DNA of 64,000 nucleotides from Natronorubrum sulfidifaciens JCM 14089 (GCF_000337735.1 NZ_AOHX01000026.1:131159-195158); one strand, 5' to 3'; counted from the stretch's first letter, positions 28,674-37,941 are shown. The notes: generated by a model not told the origin, from the letters alone. Program-made: numbers and translations.

Positions 28674-29053
28674 ACCTGACGCTGTGATGGGCGATCACTG
28701 ATATGACGGGATGGGACCAGCCCACACCAAATGGACGAAATCGCAAGACACCAACGACCTAATACATACTTACAGCTCCTATTATCATAGTGGTCTCGAG
28801 TCGAGTTCACTCGTCAGCAGCGCTCACAGCCCCCCGAAACAGCGCGTGATCGGCCGCCACGAACCCACCGACACGCTCGCGCGCGCTCGTCGGTGGACGT
28901 TTGGTCATATCACACTGTTTCCGACCATCTTACCTTTCGAAACGGTCAATTATTCACCACTGAACCCATCTCTCGTCTACTTTTGTCGCATTCGAGCTGC
29001 CGCTTCTCGAGTCAGCCCGGGTTGTCGGCAGCGTCGTGTCGAGAGGGGGCTCG
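28674..29053. other. Intergenic region upstream of leuA
   Basis: About 380 bp with no gene seen. It contains upstream promoter sequence for leuA and a strong dyad CCACCGAC/GTCGGTGG (28865-28896) around an alternating CGCGCG core. That hairpin could end the minus-strand Lrp/TRASH transcript, or act as a regulatory site. Confidence 0.5.
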
Positions 29054-29647
29054 CTACTCGAGCGCTTGCTGGCGGGTCTCGTACTCGTCGACGTAGCGGG
29101 CCTCACAGGAGGAACAACAGAACGTCTTCACCTCGCCGCCGACCGTTCGCGTCACGCCATCGCCCGTAATCTGTTTGTCACAGACCACACACTCGAGGGA
29201 GAACCCGTCGGCGGAGAGGCCGACGGCCCGATCCGAGCGCGCGAGCAGCGTCACATTATAGCCAGTCAGCGTCTCGAGGTCGAGTTCGGACTCGAGCCAC
29301 GAGCGAGCGGTTGCGTCGGGGAGCGTTGCGTGGACGACCACGCGCCCGTCCATCCCCTCGGCGATGGTGTCGACGCCCGGCAACTCGGCCGCAGCAGCGT
29401 AGACGTCGTCAACGGCGTCCGGTTTCGCCTCGAGTTCGACCAGCACGGGCACGTCCCCGCGGAGTCGCTCCCGGTCGACATCGATGGTAAACCCTTGAAT
29501 GATCCCCTGTTCTTCGAGGCGGGCGATTCGATCCGAGACGGCAGGCGGCGTCAGCCCGACGTGGTCGGCGATCTCCTTGTACGGCCGGCGGGCGTCCTCG
29601 AGCAGTAACTCAAGGATCTCGAGGTCGGTGTCGTCGAGGTCGCGCAT
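29054..29647 (-). CDS. Lrp/AsnC-type regulator with C-terminal TRASH metal-sensing domain
   Basis: A 197-aa regulator. An AsnC-type HTH (about 1-50, LDDTDLEILELLLEDARRPY) is followed by an RAM-like domain (60-135). The C-terminal TRASH motif has C-VVC near 153-156 and CCSSC near 175-179. TRASH modules bind heavy metals, and haloarchaeal Lrp-TRASH proteins are known to control copper/zinc efflux, so a copper-type sensor is likely. No efflux ATPase is adjacent. It is divergent from the ferritin-like gene, whose expression it might influence. Confidence 0.88.
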   Translation of the reverse strand: MRDLDDTDLEILELLLEDARRPYKEIADHVGLTPPAVSDRIARLEEQGIIQGFTIDVDRERLRGDVPVLVELEAKPDAVDDVYAAAAELPGVDTIAEGMDGRVVVHATLPDATARSWLESELDLETLTGYNVTLLARSDRAVGLSADGFSLECVVCDKQITGDGVTRTVGGEVKTFCCSSCEARYVDEYETRQQALE

Positions 29648-29780
29648 ACGTGATCGATTAGGCTGCGAGCGTCAAGAGGGCTGGTATTGCCACCCGAGAG
29701 AGCGTCACTCACGATCGACATGACTGTCATCGGAGCCACGTGATACCGTTTTAGGAGTCGCCGTGGTAGCGCGTCTCGGC

Positions 29781-30236
29781 ATGACGACCGACGAGATCAC
29801 CGACCTCCTGACGGAGGCCTACATCAGCGAACTCGAGACCGTAATGAACTACCTGACGAACGCGATCGTGCTGGACGGCGTCCACGCCGAGGAAGTCAAA
29901 ACGAGCCTCGAGGAAGACGTCCAAGAGGAACTCGACCACGCCCGAATGCTCGGCGAGCGACTGAAACAGCTTGACGAGTCGCCGCCGGGTTCGGCGGCGT
30001 TCGAGGCCAGCCAGCACAGCCTTCAGCCACCCGAAGACACGACGGACGTCCAGTCGGTCATCGAAGGCGTGCTCGAGGCCGAAGACGACGCGATCGAGAC
30101 CTACCGATCGCTCCACGAAGCGGCATCCGAAGCGAACGATCCCGTCACCGAAGACGTCGCGGTGACGATTCTAGCCGACGAGGAGGCCCACCACACCGAG
30201 TTCCGCGGCTTCAAAAAGCAATTCCCACAAGACTGA
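29781..30236 (+). CDS. Ferritin-like diiron domain protein
   Basis: A 151-aa four-helix bundle protein. Metal ligands are seen as Glu in ISELETVMNYL, E-x-x-H in EEELDH (QEELDHARML), Glu in EAEDDAIETY and E-x-x-H in DEEAHHTEF. It could be a bacterioferritin- or rubrerythrin-like iron or peroxide handling protein without a rubredoxin domain. ATG 29781 is chosen: the TATA-like GTTTTAGG (29748-29755) is about 28 bp upstream. It lies divergent from the Lrp/TRASH regulator, which suggests a shared metal-stress context. Confidence 0.85.
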   Translation: MTTDEITDLLTEAYISELETVMNYLTNAIVLDGVHAEEVKTSLEEDVQEELDHARMLGERLKQLDESPPGSAAFEASQHSLQPPEDTTDVQSVIEGVLEAEDDAIETYRSLHEAASEANDPVTEDVAVTILADEEAHHTEFRGFKKQFPQD

Positions 30237-30279
30237 CGACTCGCGATCGCCGGCCAGCCATTCACCGGTAGCGTCGGCC

Positions 30280-30666
30280 ATGAGCGACGACAGCCCCAAC
30301 CGCGACCGCGCACAGGATCGTGCCGAACGACGGCAATCACAGCGGGCCGAGACGACCGAGACCATCCTCGAGGACATCGAGCGCCACCTTGGCGCGCTCG
30401 AGTACCCGGCCACGAGTGAGGAACTCGCCGCCGAGTACGCCAACGAGTCGATCGACCTGCCGAACGAGACGGAGTCGCTCGGCAGCGTCTTCGATCGGTT
30501 GGCCGGCGAGCAGTTCGACAGCGTCGAGGCGGTCCGCGAGGCAGTGTACGGCGAACTCACGGGCCAAGCCGGATCGCCGAACGAGGCGAACCCGGAACGC
30601 GACCTCGCCAGTCTCGAGGAGGAGCATCAGGGCTCGAGCAGCGACCGCAGGCGTGACTCGCTGTAG
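30280..30666 (+). CDS. Haloarchaeal conserved protein (DUF5789/DUF2795-like)
   Basis: A 128-aa acidic protein. The core of about 32-95 (DIERHLGALEYPATSEELAA ... EAVREAVYGELTG) matches the small haloarchaeal DUF5789-type fold, which is related to DUF2795. The N-terminus is Arg/Gln/Glu-rich and the C-terminus Ser/Arg-rich, both probably disordered. Function is unknown. It lies 43 bp after the ferritin-like gene in the same direction and 89 bp before aIF2-beta. Confidence 0.7.
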   Translation: MSDDSPNRDRAQDRAERRQSQRAETTETILEDIERHLGALEYPATSEELAAEYANESIDLPNETESLGSVFDRLAGEQFDSVEAVREAVYGELTGQAGSPNEANPERDLASLEEEHQGSSSDRRRDSL

Positions 30667-30755
30667 CGACGCGTCATCCACAGTTGGCCCACCACCGCGT
30701 CGTCCCCGACTGTGATAGCAGAACCGATTTACGTCAGCATCCTCTGTTCTCGCGT

Positions 30756-31367
30756 ATGGATTACGAATCGAGTCTCGACCGAGCGATGGAAGACGTTCCG
30801 GACATCGGTGGCGACGAAGAGCGACTGCAGATCCCCGATGCGGAGACCCAGAAAGACGGTGCGTTCACGCGGTTTACGAACCTCGACGATATCGCCGACG
30901 TGCTCTCGCGCGAAGACGAACACCTGCACCGATTCATCCAGCGCGAGATGGGGACCAGCGGCAAACTCGAGGACGGCCGTGGCCGATACAACGGGACGTT
31001 CTCGGAGACGGACTTCAACGCGGCCGTCGACGCCTACGTCGACGAGTACGTCCTGTGTACGGAGTGTGGCCTGCCGGACACCCGCCTCGTGCGCGAAGAC
31101 CGCACGCCAATGCTGCGCTGTGACGCCTGTGGTGCGTTCCGCCCGGTCACCAAACGCTCGGCGAGCAGCCAGCAACAACAGCAGGCCGACGCCGTCGAAG
31201 AGGGCAAAACCTACACGGTCGAGATCACCGGCACCGGCCGCAAGGGCGACGGTGTCGCCGAGAAAGGCAACTACACGATCTTCGTCCCCGGCGCCGACGA
31301 AGGCGACGTCGTCGAGATCTATATCAAGAACATCTCCGGCAACCTCGCGTTCGCGCGACTCGCCTGA
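30756..31367 (+). CDS. Translation initiation factor aIF2 beta subunit with C-terminal TRAM domain
   Basis: Beta subunit of the initiator-tRNA-carrying factor aIF2. The 203-aa protein has the beta-subunit core (TRFTNLDDIADVLSREDEHLHRFI) and the zinc ribbon CTECG ... CDACG (about 102-126). A TRAM RNA-binding domain (about 147-203, VEITGTGRKGDGVAEKG) follows a poly-Gln linker. Most archaeal aIF2-beta lacks TRAM; the fusion is known in haloarchaea. ATG 30756 gives the expected N-terminus. Confidence 0.92.
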   Translation: MDYESSLDRAMEDVPDIGGDEERLQIPDAETQKDGAFTRFTNLDDIADVLSREDEHLHRFIQREMGTSGKLEDGRGRYNGTFSETDFNAAVDAYVDEYVLCTECGLPDTRLVREDRTPMLRCDACGAFRPVTKRSASSQQQQQADAVEEGKTYTVEITGTGRKGDGVAEKGNYTIFVPGADEGDVVEIYIKNISGNLAFARLA

Positions 31368-31503
31368 GCACGCACGACAGCTTCACATCTCTTCGCGTTC
31401 CGCTTTTCGTCTCTCTTGTCTTTCGCTCTCGCCTCTCGAGACCAACTGCGATGCTCGACCCAGCCTCGATACGCTAAAGTCAACTTGCACTAGTTACGCG
31501 AAC

Positions 31504-32142
31504 GTGGGAGTCTCGTTCGACCTCTTTGGCACGCTCGTGACCGCCGACAGACCGACCGATCCGGCCGCAGCCGTCGCGACGGAACTCGAAAAACGGGACG
31601 TCGACGTCCCCGACGACTGGGACGACGCGTACACGGAACTCCACATCGACGCCCCCGAGGGCGCGGAGGTCCCGCTGCCGGCGCACGTCTCTCGCGCACT
31701 CGAGAGTCGCGGCGTTAGCTACGAGCGAAACGCGGCCCGCAGAGCGGTCGTCTCGGCGTTCGATCCCGAGGTCGAGACCAGACCAGGTGCCGTCGAGGCA
31801 GTCGCGGCCGCCCGCGAGCACGGACCCGTCGCGATCTGTTCGAACTGTAGCGTGCCCGAACTGGTGGGGCGGACGCTCGTTCGCTCCGCGTTCGACCGCG
31901 ACGATTTCGACGCGATCGTCACGAGCGTCGGCTGTGGCTGGCGCAAACCCGCCCCCGAAATCTTCGAACTCACCGCGGCCGAACTCGACGCCAACCCAGC
32001 CGACCTCGTCCACGTCGGCGACGATCCGCGGACCGACGGCGGAATCGAAGCCGTTGGCGGAACGGCGCTGTTGCTCACAGAGCATCCACTCGAGTCGATT
32101 CCGGCCCGGCTGGCGGGCCACGAGCAGACGAGCGATCCATGA
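31504..32142 (+). CDS. HAD-family hydrolase heading the cobalamin operon
   Basis: A 212-aa HAD phosphatase-like enzyme. Motif I is SFDLFGTLV, motif II SNCS, motif III the Lys in WRKPAPEIF, and motif IV GDDPRTDGG; a C1-type helical cap lies between I and II. GTG 31504 is chosen because motif I begins a few residues later. It runs into the cobalamin genes in the same direction (61 bp before cbiB). Since alpha-ribazole-phosphate phosphatase is the one nucleotide-loop step without a recognised gene here, this enzyme is a candidate, by inference only. Confidence 0.85.
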   Translation: MGVSFDLFGTLVTADRPTDPAAAVATELEKRDVDVPDDWDDAYTELHIDAPEGAEVPLPAHVSRALESRGVSYERNAARRAVVSAFDPEVETRPGAVEAVAAAREHGPVAICSNCSVPELVGRTLVRSAFDRDDFDAIVTSVGCGWRKPAPEIFELTAAELDANPADLVHVGDDPRTDGGIEAVGGTALLLTEHPLESIPARLAGHEQTSDP

Positions 32143-32203
32143 GCGTGTGGCTGGGCGATGAACGGCGTACGGAAAGCGACCGGACGAGCGGGGAGGAGAC
32201 GCC

Positions 32204-33160
32204 GTGTTGCTGACGACGATCATCGTCATCGGACTGGTGCTCACGCTCGACCTCCTCGTCGGCGAGCCGCCGAACGCCGTCCATCCGGTGGCGTGGTTGG
32301 GCCGACTTATTGCCCCGCTGGACCGCGAGTGGGCCGACAGCGAGCGTGGCCAGCGACTGGCGGGGTTCGCTATCGCCCTCGTCGTTCCGCTCATTGCCGC
32401 GACCGCTGCAGGTGGGCTCGTGCTGGCGATAAGTGTCTTCTCACCGCTCCTCGGTGCTCTCGCCGCCGGACTCGTGTTGTTCGCCACGTCGAGCCTGCGC
32501 TCGCTGCTCGAGTTGACCGAGACGGTCGTCGCGGCGACCGATAACGACGACCTCGAGACGGCTCGCGAGGAGATCCGGGGACTCGTCGGCCGCGACACGT
32601 CGACGCTGTCGCCGGCGGAGATCCGCAGCGGGGCGGTCGAGAGCGCCGGCGAGAACCTCGCCGATGGGCTGGTCGCGACACTCCTTCCGTTTGCCTTGCT
32701 CGCGCCGGTCTCGCTGCCGGCCGCCGCGGCCGCCGCGGCGTGGGTCAAAGGCGTCAACACGCTGGATTCGATGCTCGGCTATCCGTCGAAACCCCACGGT
32801 ACCGGGAGCGCCCGCCTCGACGATCTGGTGATGTGGCTCCCGGCTCGAGTGACGGCAGTCGCGATCGCACTCGCTGGCACCGATCTAAAAGCAGTCTTTC
32901 GTGCGCGCGAGTGGGCACGAGACCCACCCTCGCCCAACTCGGGGTGGCCCATGGCGACGCTCGCCTGTGTGCTCTCAGTTCGACTCACGAAGCCGGGTGT
33001 CTACGATCTGAACACCGACGCCGCGCTACCGACGGTCGCAGACGGCGAGCGCGCCGTCGCCGTCGTCGGCCGGGGAGCCGTCGTCGCAGCGCTTCTTGCC
33101 GTCGTGCTCGCAGCCGGAATCACAGCGCTGGCGGGCTCGCTCGAGGTGGTCATCTCATGA
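32204..33160 (+). CDS. cbiB: Adenosylcobinamide-phosphate synthase CbiB
   Basis: Membrane enzyme that attaches the aminopropanol phosphate arm to adenosylcobyric acid. The 318-aa protein has several membrane helices and the CbiB signatures DLLVGEPPNAVHPVAWLG at the N-terminus, ESAGENLADGL and WVKGVNTLDSMLGYP. GTG 32204 is used as start; the N-terminus then matches the family. It overlaps cobS by 4 bp (ATGA), so they are co-translated. Confidence 0.94.
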   Translation: MLLTTIIVIGLVLTLDLLVGEPPNAVHPVAWLGRLIAPLDREWADSERGQRLAGFAIALVVPLIAATAAGGLVLAISVFSPLLGALAAGLVLFATSSLRSLLELTETVVAATDNDDLETAREEIRGLVGRDTSTLSPAEIRSGAVESAGENLADGLVATLLPFALLAPVSLPAAAAAAAWVKGVNTLDSMLGYPSKPHGTGSARLDDLVMWLPARVTAVAIALAGTDLKAVFRAREWARDPPSPNSGWPMATLACVLSVRLTKPGVYDLNTDAALPTVADGERAVAVVGRGAVVAALLAVVLAAGITALAGSLEVVIS

Positions 33161-33918
33161 TCCGTCACCACCTCGCCGCGGTGCGCGGCGCGCTCGGCTT
33201 TCTCACCCGGCTTCCCGTCGGCTACAAAGACGGCGACTGGGACGCGTTTCGCTCGCGGCCGGCGGCGTTTCCGGTTGTCGGCTACGTCGCCGGGGTGCTG
33301 GCTGCGGTGCCGTTGTTCGCAGCCGACGTGCTCCCGGCGGCGACGGTCGCCGTCGGCTACCTGCTCGCGACCTACGCCGTCGTCGGTATCCACCACCTCG
33401 ACGGCGTGGCGGATCTGGGCGACGCGCTCGTCGTCCACGGCGACATGGAGCGCCGCCGTGAGGTCCTCAAGGACACGACGACCGGCGTCGGCGCGCTGCT
33501 CGCTGTCTCGGTCGTCGTCGCCGCACTCGGACTGGCCGGGCTCGCACTGGCTGGCCTGCCCGTGCTCGCGGCAGTCGCCATCGCCATCGCCGCGGAAGTC
33601 GGGACGAAACTCGGCTTGGCCGCGATGTGCTGTTTCGGCCACGCGAGCCACGAAGGGATGGGACGACAGTTCACCACAGCCTCGAGCCCAGCCTCGTTTG
33701 TTGTCCCGGCCGTCGTCGCCCTCCCTGCGGTCGCGTTGGCGTGGCCTCACCCAGCCAGCGCGGTCGCACTCGCTGGAGCCATCGCCGGCATCGGGCTCCC
33801 CTGGTACTGGGCGAGCCGGCATCTCGGCGGGCTCAACGGCGACATCTTCGGCGCGGCAAACGAAATCGGCCGCGTCGCGGGCGTCCACGCGGGGGTGATC
33901 GCATGGACGCTGTTGTGA
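33157..33918 (+). CDS. cobS: Cobalamin (5'-phosphate) synthase CobS
   Basis: Membrane enzyme joining adenosylcobinamide-GDP with alpha-ribazole (phosphate) to form cobalamin. The 253-aa protein has the CobS N-terminus (ALGFLTRLPV) and the metal-binding region HHLDGVADLGDAL, and about six to seven membrane segments. The start overlaps the cbiB stop and its end overlaps cobY by 16 bp. Confidence 0.94.
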   Translation: MIRHHLAAVRGALGFLTRLPVGYKDGDWDAFRSRPAAFPVVGYVAGVLAAVPLFAADVLPAATVAVGYLLATYAVVGIHHLDGVADLGDALVVHGDMERRREVLKDTTTGVGALLAVSVVVAALGLAGLALAGLPVLAAVAIAIAAEVGTKLGLAAMCCFGHASHEGMGRQFTTASSPASFVVPAVVALPAVALAWPHPASAVALAGAIAGIGLPWYWASRHLGGLNGDIFGAANEIGRVAGVHAGVIAWTLL

Positions 33919-34496
33919 TGTGTGGCGGCGAAGGCAGCCGCCTCGAGAGTTCCCACGAGAAGCCGCTCCACCCGATCGACGGCGTCGCGATGGTCGATCG
34001 CGTGCGCTCGGCCCTCGAGGCCAGTCGCGTCGACACCCGTTACGCCGCCGTCTCGCCGAACGCGCCGGAGACGCAGGCGCATCTCGAGCAAGCCGACGGC
34101 GTGACGACGGTCGAGACCGACGGCGACGGCTACGTGGCAGACCTCGTGGCGCTGCTCGAGCGTCCCGAAATCGAGCCCCCGGTCCTGACCGTCGCGGCCG
34201 ATCTCCCGCTGCTGTCGGGAGCCACGGTCGACCGGGTGCTCGCGGTCCACGGCGAGAGCAACGGCTCGCAGACCGTCTGCGTGCCCGTCGCCCTCAAGCG
34301 CCGGCTCGGCGTCAGTATCGACTCGACGCTCGAGCCGGACGACCACCTCGCGCCGACCGGGGTCAACGTCGTCGGCGATGCGAACGAACCTGAATCCATG
34401 ACACACGTAAGCTACGATCCACGACTCGCGATCAACGTGAACCGACGCGAAGACGCCCGTGTTGCAGCCGACCGACTGGCTGTGGAGGACCGGTAA
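33903..34496 (+). CDS. cobY: GTP:adenosylcobinamide-phosphate guanylyltransferase CobY
   Basis: Activates adenosylcobinamide phosphate with GTP; it is the archaeal replacement of bacterial CobU. The 197-aa nucleotidyltransferase has the MCGGEGSRLES glycine-rich loop at its start, the Lys of HEKPLHPI, and a second active-site segment TVAADLPLLSG. It starts inside cobS and ends 2 bp before cobT. Confidence 0.93.
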   Translation: MDAVVMCGGEGSRLESSHEKPLHPIDGVAMVDRVRSALEASRVDTRYAAVSPNAPETQAHLEQADGVTTVETDGDGYVADLVALLERPEIEPPVLTVAADLPLLSGATVDRVLAVHGESNGSQTVCVPVALKRRLGVSIDSTLEPDDHLAPTGVNVVGDANEPESMTHVSYDPRLAINVNRREDARVAADRLAVEDR

Positions 34497-34498
34497 CG

Positions 34499-35530
34499 AT
34501 GCGCGTGATCCTCCCTGCCGGCACGACCGAGACGGGCCTGATCGACGGCATCAGCGCCGCCGGGGCCGCCCCGGAGCTGATGGAGCACACGCCGTCCGCG
34601 GACGTCGAGATCCTCGCATACGGCGAGCCGACGGTCGCTCCGGTGACGCCGGTTAGCCCGAACGGCTGTCCGACGCCGGCGGCGGTGACTCGGGCCGTCC
34701 GCGAGGTGGTCGACTTCGACCTCTCCGTCGTCGACGCCGGCCTCGCCCAGCCGACGGCCGCGCCCACCGTCGACCTCGGCGTCGACCCCGGCGACGACAT
34801 CCGCGAGTCGGCGGCCGTCCCCGACGCGGCAGCGATCTTCGACCGCGCACACACCTACGGCGGCAGTCTGCCCGACGACGAACTCATGATCGGCGAGACG
34901 GTCCCCGGCGGGACGACGACCGCACTCGGCGTGCTCACCGCCCTCGGCGAGCCAGCCGGCGTCTCCTCGTCGCTTCCGAAAAACCCGATCGAGCGCAAAC
35001 GCGAGGTCGTCGACGCGGCACTCGAGGCGAGCGACGCCGCGCCCGGCAGCTTCGAGGGCGAGCCGGTCGAGGCGATCCGAGCCGTCGGCGACCCAGTGCA
35101 GGCGACCGTCACGGGAATCGCCGCTGGCGCGCTCGAGGCGGGAATCGACGTCACACTCGCCGGCGGGACCCAGATGGTCGCCGTCGCGGCGCTCCTTCGC
35201 CACGCCGACGTCGACGCGCCGCTGTCGATCGCGACCACGTCTTTCGTCGAGGCCGAACAGGGCGACCGACTCGAGGAGACCTGTTCGCGACTGGACTGTG
35301 AGCTGACCGTCACCGATCCTGGCTTCGACGCTCGCGACCACGTCTCGATGAACCGCTACTGCGCCGGCGAAGCAAAGGAGGGCGTCGCGATGGGTGGTGC
35401 GCTCGCGCTCGTTCCCGACGACCGATTCGACGAGGTTCTGGATCGCTTCGAGACGGTGTGTGCCCGACTCGGCATCGACGACGCCGACTCGGCGGGATCG
35501 GACAGGCCGGAGGCCGAGCGTGGACCCTGA
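34499..35530 (+). CDS. cobT: Nicotinate-nucleotide-dependent phosphoribosyltransferase CobT (archaeal type)
   Basis: Makes alpha-ribazole phosphate from the lower-ligand base and nicotinate mononucleotide. The 343-aa protein matches archaeal CobT: SPNGCPTPAAVTRA near the N-terminus, the glycine-rich segment MIGETVPGGTTTALGVL and MNRYCAGEAKEGVAMGGAL. The acidic C-terminal tail is typical of haloarchaea. It overlaps cobD by 11 bp. Confidence 0.92.
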   Translation: MRVILPAGTTETGLIDGISAAGAAPELMEHTPSADVEILAYGEPTVAPVTPVSPNGCPTPAAVTRAVREVVDFDLSVVDAGLAQPTAAPTVDLGVDPGDDIRESAAVPDAAAIFDRAHTYGGSLPDDELMIGETVPGGTTTALGVLTALGEPAGVSSSLPKNPIERKREVVDAALEASDAAPGSFEGEPVEAIRAVGDPVQATVTGIAAGALEAGIDVTLAGGTQMVAVAALLRHADVDAPLSIATTSFVEAEQGDRLEETCSRLDCELTVTDPGFDARDHVSMNRYCAGEAKEGVAMGGALALVPDDRFDEVLDRFETVCARLGIDDADSAGSDRPEAERGP

Positions 35531-36590
35531 GTCGGTTCGCGCGGGCGAGCGCGTCCCTCACGGCGGCGACACCGATCCCGACGTCCTCGATTTCTCGGCG
35601 AACACCAACCCGTACACGCCCGACGGCGTCGCGGAAGTGTACGACCGCGCGCTCGAGCAGTCGCGCCGTTACCCCGACGACGACTATCCCGACTTCCGGA
35701 CCGCGGCAGCCGAGTTCGTCGGCTGTGCGCCGGAGCGAGTGATCCCGACACCCGGGGGGCTGGCCGCGATTCGGCTGGCGATGGAGCTCACGCTCGAGCC
35801 CGGCGACGACGCGCTGGTTCCGTATCCGAGTTTCGGCGAGTACGCCCGCGAGGTCGGGCTACAGGGTGCATCGCCGCAGTTCGTCCCCCACGACGAGATC
35901 CTCGAGACCGAGGGCGACGTCCTCGAGTCAACTGCGCTGGCGGTCGTCTGTACGCCGAACAACCCGACCGGCGAGGTGGCCGACGCGGACGAACTGGCTG
36001 CGTTTGCGGCCCGCTGTGGCGAGCACGAGACGACGCTGCTGGTCGACGAGGCGTTTCTCGGCTTTACCGACCGTCCGTCGGCGGCCGGCCTCGAGGCCGA
36101 GCACGTGATCGTCGCCCGCTCGCTCACCAAGCTGTTCGGGCTGCCGGGACTGCGGGCCGGCTTCGCCGTTGCGAGCGGTGAACAACGCGACGCCCTCGAG
36201 ACGGCCCGCCGGGCGTGGTCGCTGGGCACGCCCGCCGCCAGCGTCGGTGCCCACTGCCTGCGTCAGGACGCGTTCGTCCGCGAGACGCGCGAGCGGGTCG
36301 CCAGCGAGCGTGCGCGGATGCGCAAGGCGCTCGAGCGACGCTTCGATGTCGTTGCCTCCGAGGCCCCCTACCTGCTCTGTGACGTCGGCGACCGTGCCGT
36401 CGACGACGTGATCGCCTCGGCCCGCGCGGACGGCGTCGCTATCCGCGACGCGACGACGTTTCGCGGCCTCGAGTCACACGTCCGCGTCGCCGTCAAAGAC
36501 CGCGAGGCGAACGATCGACTGCTCGCAGCGCTCGACGTGCTCGAGCGCGACGACCGAACCGGAACGGATGGGGCCGAAGCCCGCAAATGA
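35520..36590 (+). CDS. cobD: L-threonine-phosphate decarboxylase CobD
   Basis: PLP enzyme giving aminopropanol phosphate, the arm that CbiB attaches. The 356-aa aminotransferase-fold protein begins with HGGDTDPDVLDFSANTNPY, has VVCTPNNPTG, the Asp in LVDEAFLGF, and the PLP-binding Lys in ARSLTKLFGLPGLRAGF. GTG 35520 is chosen; the preceding frame is antisense-like filler within cobT. It overlaps cbiZ by 4 bp. Confidence 0.92.
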   Translation: MDPESVRAGERVPHGGDTDPDVLDFSANTNPYTPDGVAEVYDRALEQSRRYPDDDYPDFRTAAAEFVGCAPERVIPTPGGLAAIRLAMELTLEPGDDALVPYPSFGEYAREVGLQGASPQFVPHDEILETEGDVLESTALAVVCTPNNPTGEVADADELAAFAARCGEHETTLLVDEAFLGFTDRPSAAGLEAEHVIVARSLTKLFGLPGLRAGFAVASGEQRDALETARRAWSLGTPAASVGAHCLRQDAFVRETRERVASERARMRKALERRFDVVASEAPYLLCDVGDRAVDDVIASARADGVAIRDATTFRGLESHVRVAVKDREANDRLLAALDVLERDDRTGTDGAEARK

Positions 36591-37354
36591 CCGGGAGCGA
36601 GCCGGCCTACCATGCGGTTCGACGGGCGGGGGTTCTCCGCGTCTCTCGGCCCGACACCGAGTGGCTGTCGACGGGGTGGAACGGCGGGAAACGGACGTCG
36701 GATGCGGTCTACAACGTCACGGTGCCGGACGGCTGGGAGCGGACGGACCTCGATGCATACATTGCCGAGCGACTCGAGCGAGCCGGCTTCGCCGACCGTG
36801 GCCAGCCCCAAACCGACCTCGGCCCGGCGCTGCTGACCGGCGCCAAACAGCGCGACGCCCGCGGCGCTCGGTGTGGCTCCGTGACGGCCTACGCGACGGC
36901 CGGCATCTCGAACCCGGCCGCGTTGCCGATGGACCCCGACGGGGAGGGTGAACGGTCCGTCCCGGACGGTGACGAGCAGCCCCCCGGCCACGGAACGGTC
37001 AACGTCATCGTCGGCACGACGACGGCGCTGGCCCCCGGCGCGCTGGCGAACCTCGTCGCCGTCGCCGCGGAGGCGAAAGCCGCGACGCTGCTCGCCGAAA
37101 CCGGCTATCCGGGGACGACGACGGACGCGATCATCGTCGGCCACGACCCGACGGGCGAGCAGGTATCCTTCTCGGGCAGCGCCACTAATGTCGGCGCGGC
37201 GACTCGAGCCTGCGTTCGCGAGGCGCTCCGGGCCACCCTTCGAGCCCACTACGAGGGCAGTGATTCGACGCTCCCCGACGCCGTTTCCGACGCGCCCTAC
37301 GGCGTCTCGACCGATATTCGGGCGACCGTCTTTCGGCCCTCACTCGAGGACTGA
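36587..37354 (+). CDS. cbiZ: Adenosylcobinamide amidohydrolase CbiZ
   Basis: Converts adenosylcobinamide taken up from outside to adenosylcobyric acid, the archaeal salvage route that feeds CbiB. The 255-aa protein shows TGWNGGKRTSDAVYNVTVP and later NVIVGTTTALAPGALANLV, and TDAIIVGHD, all typical of CbiZ. Last gene of the operon; overlaps the cobD stop by 4 bp. Together with CbiB, CobY, CobS, CobT and CobD the operon covers salvage and nucleotide-loop assembly. Confidence 0.93.
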   Translation: MTGSEPAYHAVRRAGVLRVSRPDTEWLSTGWNGGKRTSDAVYNVTVPDGWERTDLDAYIAERLERAGFADRGQPQTDLGPALLTGAKQRDARGARCGSVTAYATAGISNPAALPMDPDGEGERSVPDGDEQPPGHGTVNVIVGTTTALAPGALANLVAVAAEAKAATLLAETGYPGTTTDAIIVGHDPTGEQVSFSGSATNVGAATRACVREALRATLRAHYEGSDSTLPDAVSDAPYGVSTDIRATVFRPSLED

Positions 37355-37405
37355 TCCCTTCCCGACCTCGAAACGTTAACCCACCTCGAGTCCAACCGTC
37401 GAACA

Positions 37406-37822
37406 ATGGCCGAGGACGACGACCCGACGACGATCCGCTCGCTCGCGCTCTCGCCGGACGACGCTGCCAGCGCCTACGCCTACACGCAGGAGAATCCCGG
37501 TGAGGCCGTCCTTCGGGTGACGCCGCCGTTTCACGGCCGGATGCGCGCTCGACTCCACGTCTACCAGCGCGACGATACCGAACTGACCGGGGCCATCCAT
37601 ATCCCGCCAGAATCCGTCATCGCGAGCGACGTGATTGACGACTATCCTCGCCTCGAGGCGGCACTCGAGGACGCCACGCCCGACGAAACCGACGAGATTC
37701 GCAAACGCCACGCCGACGCCGTCGAGAAATGGCAGGCTCGAGCGCGCGAGTCGATCCTCGAGGCGACCACGATCGACACCGACGACGGACCACAGCTGGT
37801 CGAACTCAAACAGATCGGGTAA
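37406..37822 (+). CDS. Haloarchaeal conserved hypothetical protein
   Basis: A 138-aa acidic protein starting MAEDDDPTTIRSLALSPDDA. It has a strand-rich middle (AVLRVTPPFHGRMRARLHVY) and a helical C-terminal half (RKRHADAVEKWQARARES). No domain with known function is recognised. It lies 51 bp after cbiZ in the same direction, possibly read from the same message, but nothing links it to cobalamin. Confidence 0.68.
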   Translation: MAEDDDPTTIRSLALSPDDAASAYAYTQENPGEAVLRVTPPFHGRMRARLHVYQRDDTELTGAIHIPPESVIASDVIDDYPRLEAALEDATPDETDEIRKRHADAVEKWQARARESILEATTIDTDDGPQLVELKQIG

Positions 37823-37941
37823 GTCGGCCTCGAGTCGATCGCACAGCGACACTGGTGACCGCGACACATCGACGCCGTCCCGTACTTTCACTTTCACTCC
37901 GGCTGGATCGCATTCACATCCCGTCCGTCCGAGTACCTGCT

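Noticed and set aside
28640..28746. Upstream start of LeuA at 28746
   Set aside because: It lies before the TATA box at 28664-28673 and gives a non-acidic, hydrophobic N-terminus unlike the family.
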